In this document: positions 7,060 to 14,607 of the stretch, one piece after another
Position numbering within the stretch: position 1 is the stretch's first letter
How the letters are laid out: each line of letters opens with the position of its first letter
Assembly: GCA_002471575.1 (NCBI GenBank)
Contig: DKQG01000017.1
Coordinates: 1-26,537 of the forward strand
Direction of reading: 5' to 3'
DNA length: 26,537 bases
Source: Alphaproteobacteria bacterium UBA7314
GTDB taxonomy: Bacteria; Pseudomonadota; Alphaproteobacteria; MPNO01; UBA830
Translations under genes and position numbers: made by a program
The notes under the pieces: model-generated
Told to the model about the DNA's origin: nothing
What the model saw: only the letters and a program-made list of their open reading frames with translations
Databases searched by the model: none

Positions 7060-7113
7060 TCATTCGATGGGGCCGGCCCATTCCCCGCGCTGGTCACTCA
7101 CGGGTTAATACAC

Positions 7114-7140
7114 TGGGTGGCCCGGAGAAAGAGCGGGCTG
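7114..7140. repeat. 27-base direct repeat, copy A (left flank of the transporter triplet)
   Basis: Begins TGGGTGGCCCGG and ends GAGCGGGCTG; 22 of 27 bases are identical, in the same orientation, to 10068-10094. The two copies bracket the three EamA transporter genes. Confidence 0.45.
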
Positions 7141-7153
7141 ATGCATTTTCAGG

Positions 7154-8047
7154 CTACGCCTGCTTGCGCGTGGCGAGCCAGATGCCGGTAAAGATCAGCA
7201 CGATCCCCGCAGCATGGAACATGTAGAACTGTTCGCCGAGTAGTGACGTCGCCAGCACTACACCGAACACTGGTGCCAAGTATATGAAATACCCGGCGGT
7301 GCCCGGTCCCACCCTGGATACCGAATAGGCCCAAAATATCTGCGCCAGCACCGACGGCCCCAGCGTCATGAACCCGATCGACCACACGGCGGTCAGGTTC
7401 ATCGGCACGGACCGGCCGAAAACGTATAGCTCGACCAGCCACAGCGGCAACATGTAAAGCGCCGCGAAACCGAACATTCCCGCCATCAGCGCGCTAGAGC
7501 TCAGCTCACCCGGTGCGCGCCGCAAGAACACCGCGTAGACTGAATACGACATGGTCGCAAGGAACAGGATGATGTCGCCGATGTTGAAAGTGAGGCCAAA
7601 CAGCACGTTCACGTCGCCGCGGGTGACGATCACGGCAACACCGGTGAAACCCATTGCCACGCCGATACCCTCTCGCACCCCGAACCGGTCGCCGAGGAGG
7701 ATTAACGCGGTAATCAGGATGCAGATTGACATCAGGCCCTGGAACAGCGCGCCGTTGATCGCGGTTGTGTATTGTAGGGCGACGTAGTGCAGGGCGCCGA
7801 ATCCGATGGCGGACGACAGCGCGAGAAAGGAAATATACTTCCATTTCTGCAGCACCAGTTGCCGGTGGCGCCACAGCTCGCCCGACGTCCAGGTAAGCAC
7901 GATCAGGAAGGCGAATAGCCAGCGCCAGAAATTGAGCGCGAGCGGTGGTATCTCGCCCGCCACGTGACGGCCGACCACCGACGACCCGGCCCAGAACAGC
8001 GCGCAGAGCGTTAGCAGGATATAGGGTATGACCGGTGAATTCTTCAT
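7154..8047 (-). CDS. EamA/DMT-superfamily transporter (third of three)
   Basis: A 297-residue inner-membrane protein with about ten hydrophobic helices in two EamA repeats. The first opens LLTLCALFWAGSSVVGRHVAGEIPPLALNFWRW, shortened here to its hallmark LFWAGSSVVGR plus PLALNFWRW; the second ends in the typical GxxLIxxGIWLA block (VLIFTGIWLATRKQA). DMT transporters move small metabolites, often as exporters of amino acids or nucleotide-like compounds, but substrate cannot be predicted. Its ATG overlaps the TGA of the preceding transporter gene by 4 bases (ATGA), so translation is coupled. It converges on the NHase-like operon. Confidence 0.88.
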   Translation of the reverse strand: MKNSPVIPYILLTLCALFWAGSSVVGRHVAGEIPPLALNFWRWLFAFLIVLTWTSGELWRHRQLVLQKWKYISFLALSSAIGFGALHYVALQYTTAINGALFQGLMSICILITALILLGDRFGVREGIGVAMGFTGVAVIVTRGDVNVLFGLTFNIGDIILFLATMSYSVYAVFLRRAPGELSSSALMAGMFGFAALYMLPLWLVELYVFGRSVPMNLTAVWSIGFMTLGPSVLAQIFWAYSVSRVGPGTAGYFIYLAPVFGVVLATSLLGEQFYMFHAAGIVLIFTGIWLATRKQA

Positions 8048-8988
8048 GGGCCGTCCACTTTCCGCGCACGTGCAAAGGTGGCGAGCCAGATGCCGGTCGC
8101 GATCAGCGCGATGCCGACGGCGTGATACGCCTCAAACGGCTCGCCCAGGATGCCCGTTGCCATGATGACGCCGAAGACCGGTGTCAGGTAGATCATGTAT
8201 CCGGCCTTTGCCGCGCCGATCCGACGTACCCCTTCGGCAAAGAACGTCTGCGCCAGCACCGACGGGAACAGCGCGATGAACCCGACGGTCAGGATGGCGG
8301 TCTGCGTTAGCGGCATGGAGCGGAACCAGATATGCTCGACCAAGAAGAACGGCAGTATCTGGAAAGTTCCGAACACCATGGTCAAGAACATGAAGGTTAG
8401 CAGGTCGAGAGACTCCGGCCGCTTGTAGAGGAATACCGCGTAGGTCGCCGAGCCGAACACGCCGAGAAACACTAGCGGGTCGCCCGGGTTGATACGCATG
8501 TCCAGCAGCAGGCCGATATCGCCCCGGATCACGATGGTCATCAGCCCAAGCAGGCCCAGCGCCACCCCGATGCCCTGCCGCGCCGTCACCTTGCGCCGGG
8601 CGAACAGGATACCCGCAACCATGATGCAGATCGGAAGCGAGCCCTGCAGCAGGTTGCCGTTGACCGCCACCGTGTACTGCATGCCGAGATATACCAGCCC
8701 GTTGAACGCTGCCATTGACAGGAACGCCAACCAGTTCAGCAGCCAGAAATGCTGCATCACCGCGCTGCGATGCCGCCAAGTATTATGCAATGCAAAGGGG
8801 GCGAAGACGAGTGCGGACAGAAACAGCCGCCAGAACGTCAGCGCCATGGGCGGAACTTCCTCGGCGGTGGCCCGAGCGATATTCGTGTTGGCCGCCCACA
8901 GCAGGGCGACCAGCGCCAGCATAAGATAGGCGATCAGTCGGCCTTGCGACCTGGTCGCCCTGGCGTCCGCGGCGGACCGGTCAGCCAT
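8044..8988 (-). CDS. EamA/DMT-superfamily transporter (second of three)
   Basis: A 314-residue, ten-helix inner-membrane transporter with the same two-repeat layout as its neighbours: ALVALLWAANTNIARA and MALTFWRLFLSA in the first helix pair, and VGIALIATGIWLATFAR at the end. I place the start at the ATG at 8988 (MADRSAADAR) because it overlaps the upstream gene's stop by 8 bases (ATGGCTGA) and precedes the conserved first helix; the frame is open further upstream, but there it only shadows the other gene. Clearly a paralogue of the two flanking genes. Substrate unknown. Confidence 0.86.
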   Translation of the reverse strand: MADRSAADARATRSQGRLIAYLMLALVALLWAANTNIARATAEEVPPMALTFWRLFLSALVFAPFALHNTWRHRSAVMQHFWLLNWLAFLSMAAFNGLVYLGMQYTVAVNGNLLQGSLPICIMVAGILFARRKVTARQGIGVALGLLGLMTIVIRGDIGLLLDMRINPGDPLVFLGVFGSATYAVFLYKRPESLDLLTFMFLTMVFGTFQILPFFLVEHIWFRSMPLTQTAILTVGFIALFPSVLAQTFFAEGVRRIGAAKAGYMIYLTPVFGVIMATGILGEPFEAYHAVGIALIATGIWLATFARARKVDGP

Positions 8989-9973
8989 TTTCGGTGCCGG
9001 GCTTTGACGGGGTGGAGCCGCGCTGGAACGTCGCCAGCCAGATGCCGACCAGCACGCTGGCGGCGCCCGCGATGTGATACCAGAACAGGTCTTCACCTAG
9101 GATGACGATCGCCAGCGCGCTGGCGAAGATGAAGAACAGGTTGCCGAAATATCCCGCCCGCGCTGGGCCCGATCGATAGGTGCCTTCGTTCCAGCAAGTG
9201 GTGCCGATAAAACTTGCCATCACTGCGACGTAGAGCACGAACAGAATGCTGTTTTGCGTCACCGGCATGGGGCCCACGGTGGCATGTTCGTATAGGTAGA
9301 ACGGCGCGATCCCGATCACGCCGATCAAAGCGATGGTGGTCATAAACGGCATTATGTCGATGCGCCGCGGCTTCCAGCGCATCAGGAACGCCTGCCACGC
9401 CCAGATGAATACGGCGGCCAGCGCCCACAAATCCCCTTCGCTGAGTTGCAGTGTGCGCAGCACCTCCGCATCGCCTCGGGTGACGATCAGCACCGCGCCG
9501 CCGATGGAAAATACGATGCCCAGCCATTGCTTTGTGTCGATGCGTTCGCGCAGCACCGCGAGCCCGATCAGCAGCACCAGTGCTGGCAGGATCGACTGGA
9601 TCAGGCTGACCTGTACGGCGGGTGCTTTCTGCAGCGCGACGTAGAAGACCGCGTTGAATCCGGCGACCGAGATTAGCGCGAAGGAGACGACGAACTTCCA
9701 GTGGGCCAGGATCTCGTGCCGCTGGCGCCAAGTGCTGGGCCCGAATATGGTTGCGAAGATCACAAAGGCCGTCACCCAGCGCCAGAACGTAAACGCCATC
9801 GGCGGGATGTTCTCCTCCGCCGTGGCGCGGCCTACAGTGGAATTGCCCGCCCACGTCAGGACTGCGAGCACGAGCAGGGCATAGCCGGACACCACGCGCT
9901 TGCGGGCGGCCGCATCATCGGCGGTGGTGGGGGTGGTTGACTCTGTCAAAGGGGTGATCCGATCAGGAAACAC
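8981..9973 (-). CDS. EamA/DMT-superfamily transporter (first of three)
   Basis: A 330-residue, ten-helix transporter that heads the three-gene minus-strand set. Conserved blocks: VLTWAGNSTVGRATAEE with MAFTFWRWVTAF (first helices), and ASVLVGIWLATFQRG (last helix). The N-terminus has a polar Thr/Ala/Asp-rich tail of about 25 residues before the first helix. The start is uncertain: GTG at 9973 gives the longest form, and a TTG at 9949 is an alternative; neither has a clear ribosome site. The promoter should lie in the gap shared with the divergent TauE gene, which also holds a 13-base perfect inverted repeat. Confidence 0.84.
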   Translation of the reverse strand: MFPDRITPLTESTTPTTADDAAARKRVVSGYALLVLAVLTWAGNSTVGRATAEENIPPMAFTFWRWVTAFVIFATIFGPSTWRQRHEILAHWKFVVSFALISVAGFNAVFYVALQKAPAVQVSLIQSILPALVLLIGLAVLRERIDTKQWLGIVFSIGGAVLIVTRGDAEVLRTLQLSEGDLWALAAVFIWAWQAFLMRWKPRRIDIMPFMTTIALIGVIGIAPFYLYEHATVGPMPVTQNSILFVLYVAVMASFIGTTCWNEGTYRSGPARAGYFGNLFFIFASALAIVILGEDLFWYHIAGAASVLVGIWLATFQRGSTPSKPGTENG

Positions 9974-10040
9974 TGGAGCAACATAATACAGAATGCACGC
10001 AGCATTTGCCCGGTAGAAAAATCATGCCTACCATGCGGTT

Positions 10041-10080
10041 ACCCGGCCACCCATAAGGATGATCCCGTGGGTGGCCGGGT
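10041..10080. repeat. Perfect 13-base inverted repeat in the divergent transporter intergenic region
   Basis: ACCCGGCCACCCA (10041-10053) and TGGGTGGCCGGGT (10068-10080) are exact reverse complements around a 14-base loop. The genes on both sides point away, so it is not a simple terminator. The right arm is the start of direct-repeat copy B. Confidence 0.6.
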
Positions 10081-10094
10081 AGAGGAGCGGGCTG
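10068..10094. repeat. 27-base direct repeat, copy B (right flank of the transporter triplet)
   Basis: Begins TGGGTGGCCGGG and ends GAGCGGGCTG; 22 of 27 bases match copy A at 7114-7140 in the same orientation. The first 13 bases are also the right arm of the inverted repeat at 10041-10080. Confidence 0.45.
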
Positions 10095-10168
10095 GTACTG
10101 CGATTGAAACGACGCCATGGGACTCGGGTACTCTGGTCAATGGCCGTCTGTCCGGCTAACACAGGTTC

Positions 10169-10999
10169 ATGTTGGGCACTGAAATCATGGGCTACGCCGT
10201 CTGGGAATTGGCCGTCATCGCCGGCATCTACTTCGTCGCCGGGGTGGTGAAGGGCGGTATCGGGCTCGGCCTGCCGACGGTCAGCATCGGGCTGATGGCG
10301 GCATGGCTGCCGGTGGAGCAGGCGGCCGGCATCCTGATCATTCCCGTCATCCTGACCAATATCTGGCAAGCGTTTTTCGGCACCGCATTCAGGCTAGTGA
10401 TCGCCCGGCTGTGGACGCTGCAACTGGCGCTGGTCGTCGGCTCGCTAATATCCGCTCTCCTTATTGTCGGGGTCGAAACCGCCGTCGCCGCCGGGCTACT
10501 AGGCGCCATGCTGATCGTGTTCGCCGCCGTCAGCCTCATCGGCAAGCAGTACCGCGTGCCTGTCAGTTCGGAACGCAGCCTCAGCCCTCTGATGGGCCTC
10601 GCGACCGGGCTGATATCGGGCGCTACCGCCATCTTTGTAATTCCCGTGGTGCCCTATCTACAGTCGCTCGATTTCTCGAAAGGCCGCTCAGGCCGCGAGG
10701 ACGACCCTAATGACATCACCGGAGCGACCGACGACACCATGCAGAAAGACGCGCTGATCCAGGCGCTGGGCGTCACTGTGCTAGTGGCGTCAATCGGCCT
10801 CGCCCTGGGTCTCGGCGCGCGGGGCGAACTGCCCCTCTCCGTTATCGCGCCCGGTATCATCGGAACCATCACCGCCCTAGCCGGCATGGTGTCCGGCCGT
10901 GCCATCCGCAACCGCGTGTCGCTCGAAATCTTCCGCCGCTGGGTCCTGATCGGCCTGATTTGCCTCGGTGTGGTGATGGTTGCGCGGGCGGTTGCGTGA
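10169..10999 (+). CDS. TauE/SafE-family membrane permease
   Basis: A 276-residue polytopic membrane protein of the TauE/SafE (anion exporter) family, whose studied members export sulfite or other small organic/sulfur anions. The family opening FVAGVVKGGIGLGLPTVSIGLMA (residues 22-44, here in outline) and the second half-repeat (GLATGLISGATAIFVIPVVPYLQSL) are present. Between the halves there is an unusual charged insertion at about 171-193 (GRSGREDDPNDITGATDD) before QALG, in a region normally only a few residues long; it probably forms a soluble loop. Ribosome-site support is weak; an ATG six codons later is an alternative start. It lies upstream of the amidase gene, with an inverted repeat between them. 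Confidence 0.85.
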   Translation: MLGTEIMGYAVWELAVIAGIYFVAGVVKGGIGLGLPTVSIGLMAAWLPVEQAAGILIIPVILTNIWQAFFGTAFRLVIARLWTLQLALVVGSLISALLIVGVETAVAAGLLGAMLIVFAAVSLIGKQYRVPVSSERSLSPLMGLATGLISGATAIFVIPVVPYLQSLDFSKGRSGREDDPNDITGATDDTMQKDALIQALGVTVLVASIGLALGLGARGELPLSVIAPGIIGTITALAGMVSGRAIRNRVSLEIFRRWVLIGLICLGVVMVARAVA

Positions 11000-11009
11000 C
11001 GCCTTTGAT

Positions 11010-11070
11010 GTCATCCCCGCTGAGACGGGGGATCTCCTGCCCAAGAGATTTCCGCCTTCGCGGGAATGAC
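11010..11070. repeat. Intergenic inverted repeat, GTCATCCCCGC type, copy 2
   Basis: Left arm 11010-11036 begins GTCATCCCCGCTGAGAC and right arm 11045-11070 ends TTCGCGGGAATGAC; they pair with one extra base. It sits between the TauE and amidase genes. Confidence 0.7.
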
Positions 11071-11181
11071 GTTGGAAGACGGCGCGCAGGGTCAATCTCT
11101 TCATCCCGGCAAGCCGTCGCTCTCCGCCTTCACCAAGCGACCGCCGTTTGCCATTATGCACCCCCACAAGGAGACATCGCC

Positions 11182-12678
11182 ATGACCCTGCCAGATTCCG
11201 TCAACGGGTTCACCCTAATAGACGCCAACATTGCCGATATTCACGCCGCCTATGCCGCCGGCACGCTGACTTGCCGCGCGCTGGTCGAGGCGTATCTCGA
11301 ACGCATCGAAAAAATCGACCGGTCGGGGCCGAAGATCAATGCCATTATCTCCACCAACCCACAGGCGCTGGAACAGGCCGACACGCTCGACGCCGCCTAT
11401 GCTAAGTCCGGCCTGGTCGGGCCGCTGCACGGCATCCCAATGGCGATGAAGGACCAAGGCGATGTGAAGGAGATGCCTACCACCATGGGCTCGCTCCTGT
11501 TCGAAGGCCACATGCCGGAACGCGACAGCTTCGTCACTGCCAAGCTCCGCGAGGCCGGTGTCGTGTTTATCGCCAAGACCACGCTGGGCGAAATGGGTGC
11601 GGGCGACACGCATGGCTCGCTATTCGGCTCGACCGCTTGCGTCTACGACACGTCGCGCACGGCGGGAGGCTCGTCCGGCGGCTCGGGCGCGGCGGTCTCC
11701 GCCAACCTGGTCGCCGCGGCGGTTGGGCAGGAAGGCTTCGCCTCTATCCGGCGGCCGTCGATCTGGAATGGCATCGTCGGTATGCGCCCGACCGCGGGAC
11801 TGGTCAGCCGCGGCGGCGTCTATGCGGGCTGGCCGTCTACCAATGGCTCGCTCGGCCCCATGACGCGGACGGTGACCGATGCGGCCCGCATGCTCGACGT
11901 CATGGTCGGGTTCGACCCGGATGATCCAATTACCGGGCGCGGCGTGGGCAAGGCGCCGGAGTCCTATGTTGCCGAGCTGGGCGACGGTGGCATGGTGGGC
12001 AAACGCATTGGGATACTGCGCACCGTGATGGGCTATCACTCGGAGCCGGACTCCGACGATTTCAAGGCAGTCGATGCGCTGTTTGACGGCGCGGTCGCCG
12101 ATCTCGCAAACGCGGGGGCGGAGATAGTTGACCCGGTCGAGATACCCGGCATGCTGGATCTGTTGGCACAGCGCTCCACCGACGGGCAGGCCGAGGAGAA
12201 TTCTTTCGCCGTCTATATGGCGGGCAGCGCCAATGCACCGTTTAAAACCATGAACGACGCCCGCAACCATCCGAAATTCGGCGACGCATTCCATGGGGTG
12301 CATGCCCGCTGGGCCGTCGACAAAAACCCCGAAAAATTCGCCGCTTACTGTGTTGCGCGGGAAGAGCTGATGACGCGCTTTCTGAAGGTCATGGCCGAAA
12401 ACAAGCTAGACGCCATCGTCCACAAGGCGGTCGAACACACACCTACTCCCGTTGCCGACGGCACCGCCCCGCCGTGGACCGACCAGAAGGGTGCACCGCA
12501 CTTGAACACATTCTTGATCTACGTGCCGAGCGTGGTGGTGCCGGCCGGATTCACCGACGGCGGATTACCGGCCGGGGTTACCTTCCTAGGCCGGCCGTAT
12601 TCAGACGCGGCGATGCTGCGCCTCGCCTATGGCTACGAGCAGGCGACCGGCCACCGTCGGGTACCGGATCTGGGGTAG
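11182..12678 (+). CDS. Amidase-signature family amidase
   Basis: A 498-residue amidase-signature hydrolase with the full Ser-cisSer-Lys triad: K90 in PMAMKDQ, S164 in the glycine/serine loop AGGSSGGSG, and the nucleophile S188 in FASIRRPS; the 24-residue gap between the two serines equals that in FAAH and malonamidase. The oxyanion loop reads GQEGFASIR where most relatives have GxDTGGSIR. The family hydrolyses amides to acids and ammonia. The start at 11182 has AAGGAGA 7 bases upstream; open frame before it is not conserved. In nitrile degradation an amidase follows nitrile hydratase, and an NHase-like operon lies 4 kb away, so a link is possible but unproven. Confidence 0.88.
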   Translation: MTLPDSVNGFTLIDANIADIHAAYAAGTLTCRALVEAYLERIEKIDRSGPKINAIISTNPQALEQADTLDAAYAKSGLVGPLHGIPMAMKDQGDVKEMPTTMGSLLFEGHMPERDSFVTAKLREAGVVFIAKTTLGEMGAGDTHGSLFGSTACVYDTSRTAGGSSGGSGAAVSANLVAAAVGQEGFASIRRPSIWNGIVGMRPTAGLVSRGGVYAGWPSTNGSLGPMTRTVTDAARMLDVMVGFDPDDPITGRGVGKAPESYVAELGDGGMVGKRIGILRTVMGYHSEPDSDDFKAVDALFDGAVADLANAGAEIVDPVEIPGMLDLLAQRSTDGQAEENSFAVYMAGSANAPFKTMNDARNHPKFGDAFHGVHARWAVDKNPEKFAAYCVAREELMTRFLKVMAENKLDAIVHKAVEHTPTPVADGTAPPWTDQKGAPHLNTFLIYVPSVVVPAGFTDGGLPAGVTFLGRPYSDAAMLRLAYGYEQATGHRRVPDLG

Positions 12679-12690
12679 GGGCTTAGAGAC

Positions 12691-12777
12691 ATGCCCTACA
12701 AGCGGCTGGAGGACTGCCCCAACCGCCACAACAAGAAACCGTGCGAAACATGCACCATCCGCCTCGCGCCGGAGTAG
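12691..12777 (+). CDS. Possible 28-residue micro-protein with Cys motif
   Basis: A short frame starting at an ATG 12 bases after the amidase stop encodes MPYKRLEDCPNRHNKKPCET and ends IRLAPE. It has three Cys and one His spaced like half of a zinc-binding site (C9, H13, C18, C21). A G-rich tract (GGGGTAGGGG) precedes it, but not a textbook ribosome site. It could be a real small protein coupled to the amidase, or chance next to a decayed trmO in the same frame. Confidence 0.22.
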   Translation: MPYKRLEDCPNRHNKKPCETCTIRLAPE

Positions 12778-12783
12778 GCGCTG

Positions 12784-13047
12784 GGGCTGGCGGCTTCGAG
12801 GCGGGCGGAAAGGCGCGCTGGTGCTGTGCCGGTTCATCGGTCCCGGCGTGACATGGTTGATCTCCCCATATGCGGAGGTGTGCGCGACGCCCCGCTCGGC
12901 GTGTTGAACACCCGCACACCTGTCCGCCTCAACCCTATCGCTGCCCAGACGGAGGAAATCCTCGCCGTGCGCGACGGCGAGATCAACGTGATGGGGCTGG
13001 GTTGCATCGACGGGACGCCGTTGCTGGATATTAAGTGGGAACGGTGA
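12784..13047 (+). pseudogene. trmO: Decayed TrmO/TsaA-like tRNA methyltransferase, C-terminal part
   Basis: The intact part (from about 12832) matches the C-terminal half of the TrmO (YaeB/TsaA-like) family, which N6-methylates t6A37 in tRNA: HRSRRDMVDL, GGVRDAPLGVLNTRTPVRLNPI, and the closing DGTPLLDIK, the family's most conserved block. Upstream, the matching sequence (EAGGKA, then ALVLCR) lies in other frames, implying two frameshifts around 12810-12832. The N-terminal 60-80 residues, with the SAM-site start, are missing. Lines up on the plus strand between the amidase and the M24 gene; not expected to be functional unless the lesions are sequencing errors. Confidence 0.6.
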
Positions 13048-13052
13048 GATAA

Positions 13053-13076
13053 GGTCGTGCAAACGTTTGCACGACC
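13053..13076. promoter_or_regulatory. LacI-family operator, site 1 (perfect 24-base palindrome)
   Basis: A perfect 24-base palindrome with core GTGCAAACGTTTGCAC, the classic LacI-family form (AACGTT centre). It overlaps the -35 of the promoter for the M24/2-oxoacid dehydrogenase operon. It closely matches the site at 19141-19158 beside the LacI-family gene, so that regulator is the likely ligand-controlled repressor. Confidence 0.82.
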
Positions 13077-13095
13077 TGCCCGCGACATGTAAATT
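13067..13095 (+). promoter_or_regulatory. Candidate promoter of the M24/2-oxoacid dehydrogenase operon
   Basis: TTGCAC (13067-13072), 17 bases, then TAAATT (13090-13095). The -35 lies inside the LacI-type palindrome, so bound repressor would block polymerase. The same -35 and spacing occur before the gene at 19205. Confidence 0.55.
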
Positions 13096-13176
13096 CTTCC
13101 ATGAAGCACGAAGCGGGCTGGGGCGTTGATGGTGTCCAGCCAACCACGAACGACCGCCGACCAAAGGGAGACCACC

Positions 13177-14481
13177 ATGTCGCAGGATCTGTCCGATACC
13201 ACCGTCTTTTCCGGCGATGACGATCTGAACCCCAACTACAACTGGGACCGCGCCATCCCGGCGCCTGGGCATTCGGGGGTCGATTTCGAAAAGCGGGTCG
13301 ATTTCGACCGGTTGCATAAATACCGGCTGGCCCGCGCGCAGGAAGCGCTGGCCGCGTCCGATCTCGGCGCGGTGCTGTGCTTCGACAACAACAACATCCG
13401 CTATCTCACTTCCACGGTCATCGGCGAATGGTCGCGCGACAAGGTCGCCCGATATTCTCTGCTGATGGGCGACGAAGATCCACATCTGTGGGATTTCGGT
13501 TCGGCGGCGGCGCATCACCGTCTGCATGCGCCATGGCTGCCCGAAGATCACTGCCATGCCGGCATGCTAGGTCTGCGCGGCACGGTGCCGCCGGCGGCCG
13601 GTCTGATGGACAGCGCCGCCAAAGAGATCAAGCAGATGCTGGTCGACGCGGGGCTCGACGGCATGCCGCTCGGTGTCGATATCTGCGAGCCGCCGATGAT
13701 GCTGGCGCTGCAGGCCGAAGGTGTCGAGGTGCGCGATGGCCAGCAGGTCATGCTCGATGCGCGCGAGATCAAGAACATTGACGAGATTATCCTGCTCAAC
13801 CAGGCGGCCGGCATGGTCGACGCCGTCTATCACATGATCGGCGAAGAGCTAAAACCCGGCGTCCGCGAAAACGACATCGTCGCTAAGGCTAACGAAATGC
13901 TCTACGAGATGGGCTCCGACGACGTCGAAGCCATCAACGCCATCTCGGGCGAGCGTTGCAACCCGCATCCTCACAACTTCACCGACCGCATGGTGCGCCC
14001 CGGCGACCAGGCGTTCTTCGACGTCCTGCACGCCTATTCCGGCTATCGGACCTGCTATTACCGCACCTTCAACGTCGGCATGGCCACCGACGTGCAGGAG
14101 GACGCCTACAAGCAGTGCCGCGAATGGATCGACGCCTCGATCGACCTGGTGCGCCCCGGCGTTTCCACCGACGAGATCGCGGCCGTTTGGCCGAAAGCGG
14201 GAGAGTTCGGCTTCTCCGATGAGATGGAGGCCTTTGCGCTGCAGTTCGGCCACGGGCTCGGCGTCGCGATCCACGAACGGCCGATCATTTCGCGGCTGTG
14301 CTCGATGGACGATCCCAAGGAAATCAAAACCGGCATGGTATTCGCGCTCGAAACTTACTGCCCGGCCTCGGACGGGTTCAGTGCGGCGCGCATCGAGGAG
14401 GAAATGGTCGTCACTCCCGACGGGCCGCAGATCATCAGTCTCTACCCGGCCCAGGATCTGCCTATTTCGGTGAAGTACTGA
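13177..14481 (+). CDS. M24 (pita-bread) family protein, Xaa-Pro peptidase/creatinase/DddP-like
   Basis: A 434-residue protein with a creatinase-type N-terminal domain and a C-terminal pita-bread domain. The family includes aminopeptidase P, creatinase, ectoine hydrolase and the DMSP lyase DddP. Of the five metal ligands, D282 (FFDVLHAYSG), H359 (FGHGLG), E392 (ALETYC) and E407 (RIEEEMVVT) are present, but the second Asp, 11 residues after the first, is Cys (C293 in GYRTCYYRTF). The site may therefore bind another metal, or none as in creatinase and ectoine hydrolase, so a simple peptidase is unlikely. The start at 13177 has AGGGAG 7 bases upstream. First gene of a LacI-type-operator-controlled operon with three 2-oxoacid dehydrogenase genes. 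Confidence 0.8.
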   Translation: MSQDLSDTTVFSGDDDLNPNYNWDRAIPAPGHSGVDFEKRVDFDRLHKYRLARAQEALAASDLGAVLCFDNNNIRYLTSTVIGEWSRDKVARYSLLMGDEDPHLWDFGSAAAHHRLHAPWLPEDHCHAGMLGLRGTVPPAAGLMDSAAKEIKQMLVDAGLDGMPLGVDICEPPMMLALQAEGVEVRDGQQVMLDAREIKNIDEIILLNQAAGMVDAVYHMIGEELKPGVRENDIVAKANEMLYEMGSDDVEAINAISGERCNPHPHNFTDRMVRPGDQAFFDVLHAYSGYRTCYYRTFNVGMATDVQEDAYKQCREWIDASIDLVRPGVSTDEIAAVWPKAGEFGFSDEMEAFALQFGHGLGVAIHERPIISRLCSMDDPKEIKTGMVFALETYCPASDGFSAARIEEEMVVTPDGPQIISLYPAQDLPISVKY

Positions 14482-14501
14482 CGCGATAAAGAGAGAAGAA
14501 C

Positions 14502-14575
14502 GTCATCCCCGCGAAGGTGGGGGTCTCTTGGCATCGGAACATTCACCGAGAGACTCCCGGCTTTGCGGGGATGAT
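14502..14575. repeat. Intergenic inverted repeat, GTCATCCCCGC type, copy 3
   Basis: Arms 14502-14527 (GTCATCCCCGCGAAGGTGG...) and 14550-14575 (...GCTTTGCGGGGATGAT) pair as a long hairpin. It lies inside the putative operon between the M24 and E1-alpha genes and could lower read-through or act as an RNA processing site. Confidence 0.72.
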
Positions 14576-14607
14576 GAACAAAAGGGAACGAATAAGGGAG
14601 GCCACAA

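Noticed and set aside
9995..10015. Sequence resembling the LacI-type operator (AATGCACGCAGCATTTGC)
   Set aside because: It lacks the GCAAACG core and does not form a proper dyad, so I do not count it as a third site.
10020..10100. tRNA-like or riboswitch-like structure around the perfect stem
   Set aside because: No cloverleaf, T-loop (GTTCRANNC) or known riboswitch core could be made; only the single stem is supported.
13126..13176. Earlier start for the M24 gene (17 codons upstream)
   Set aside because: The ATG at 13177 has AGGGAG at good spacing and begins the natural N-terminus; the earlier region looks like leader.
12601..13557. Minus-strand open frame of 318 codons across the trmO remnant and M24 start
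   Set aside because: It runs antisense to the amidase end, the operator and the M24 gene, and its product has no recognisable domain.
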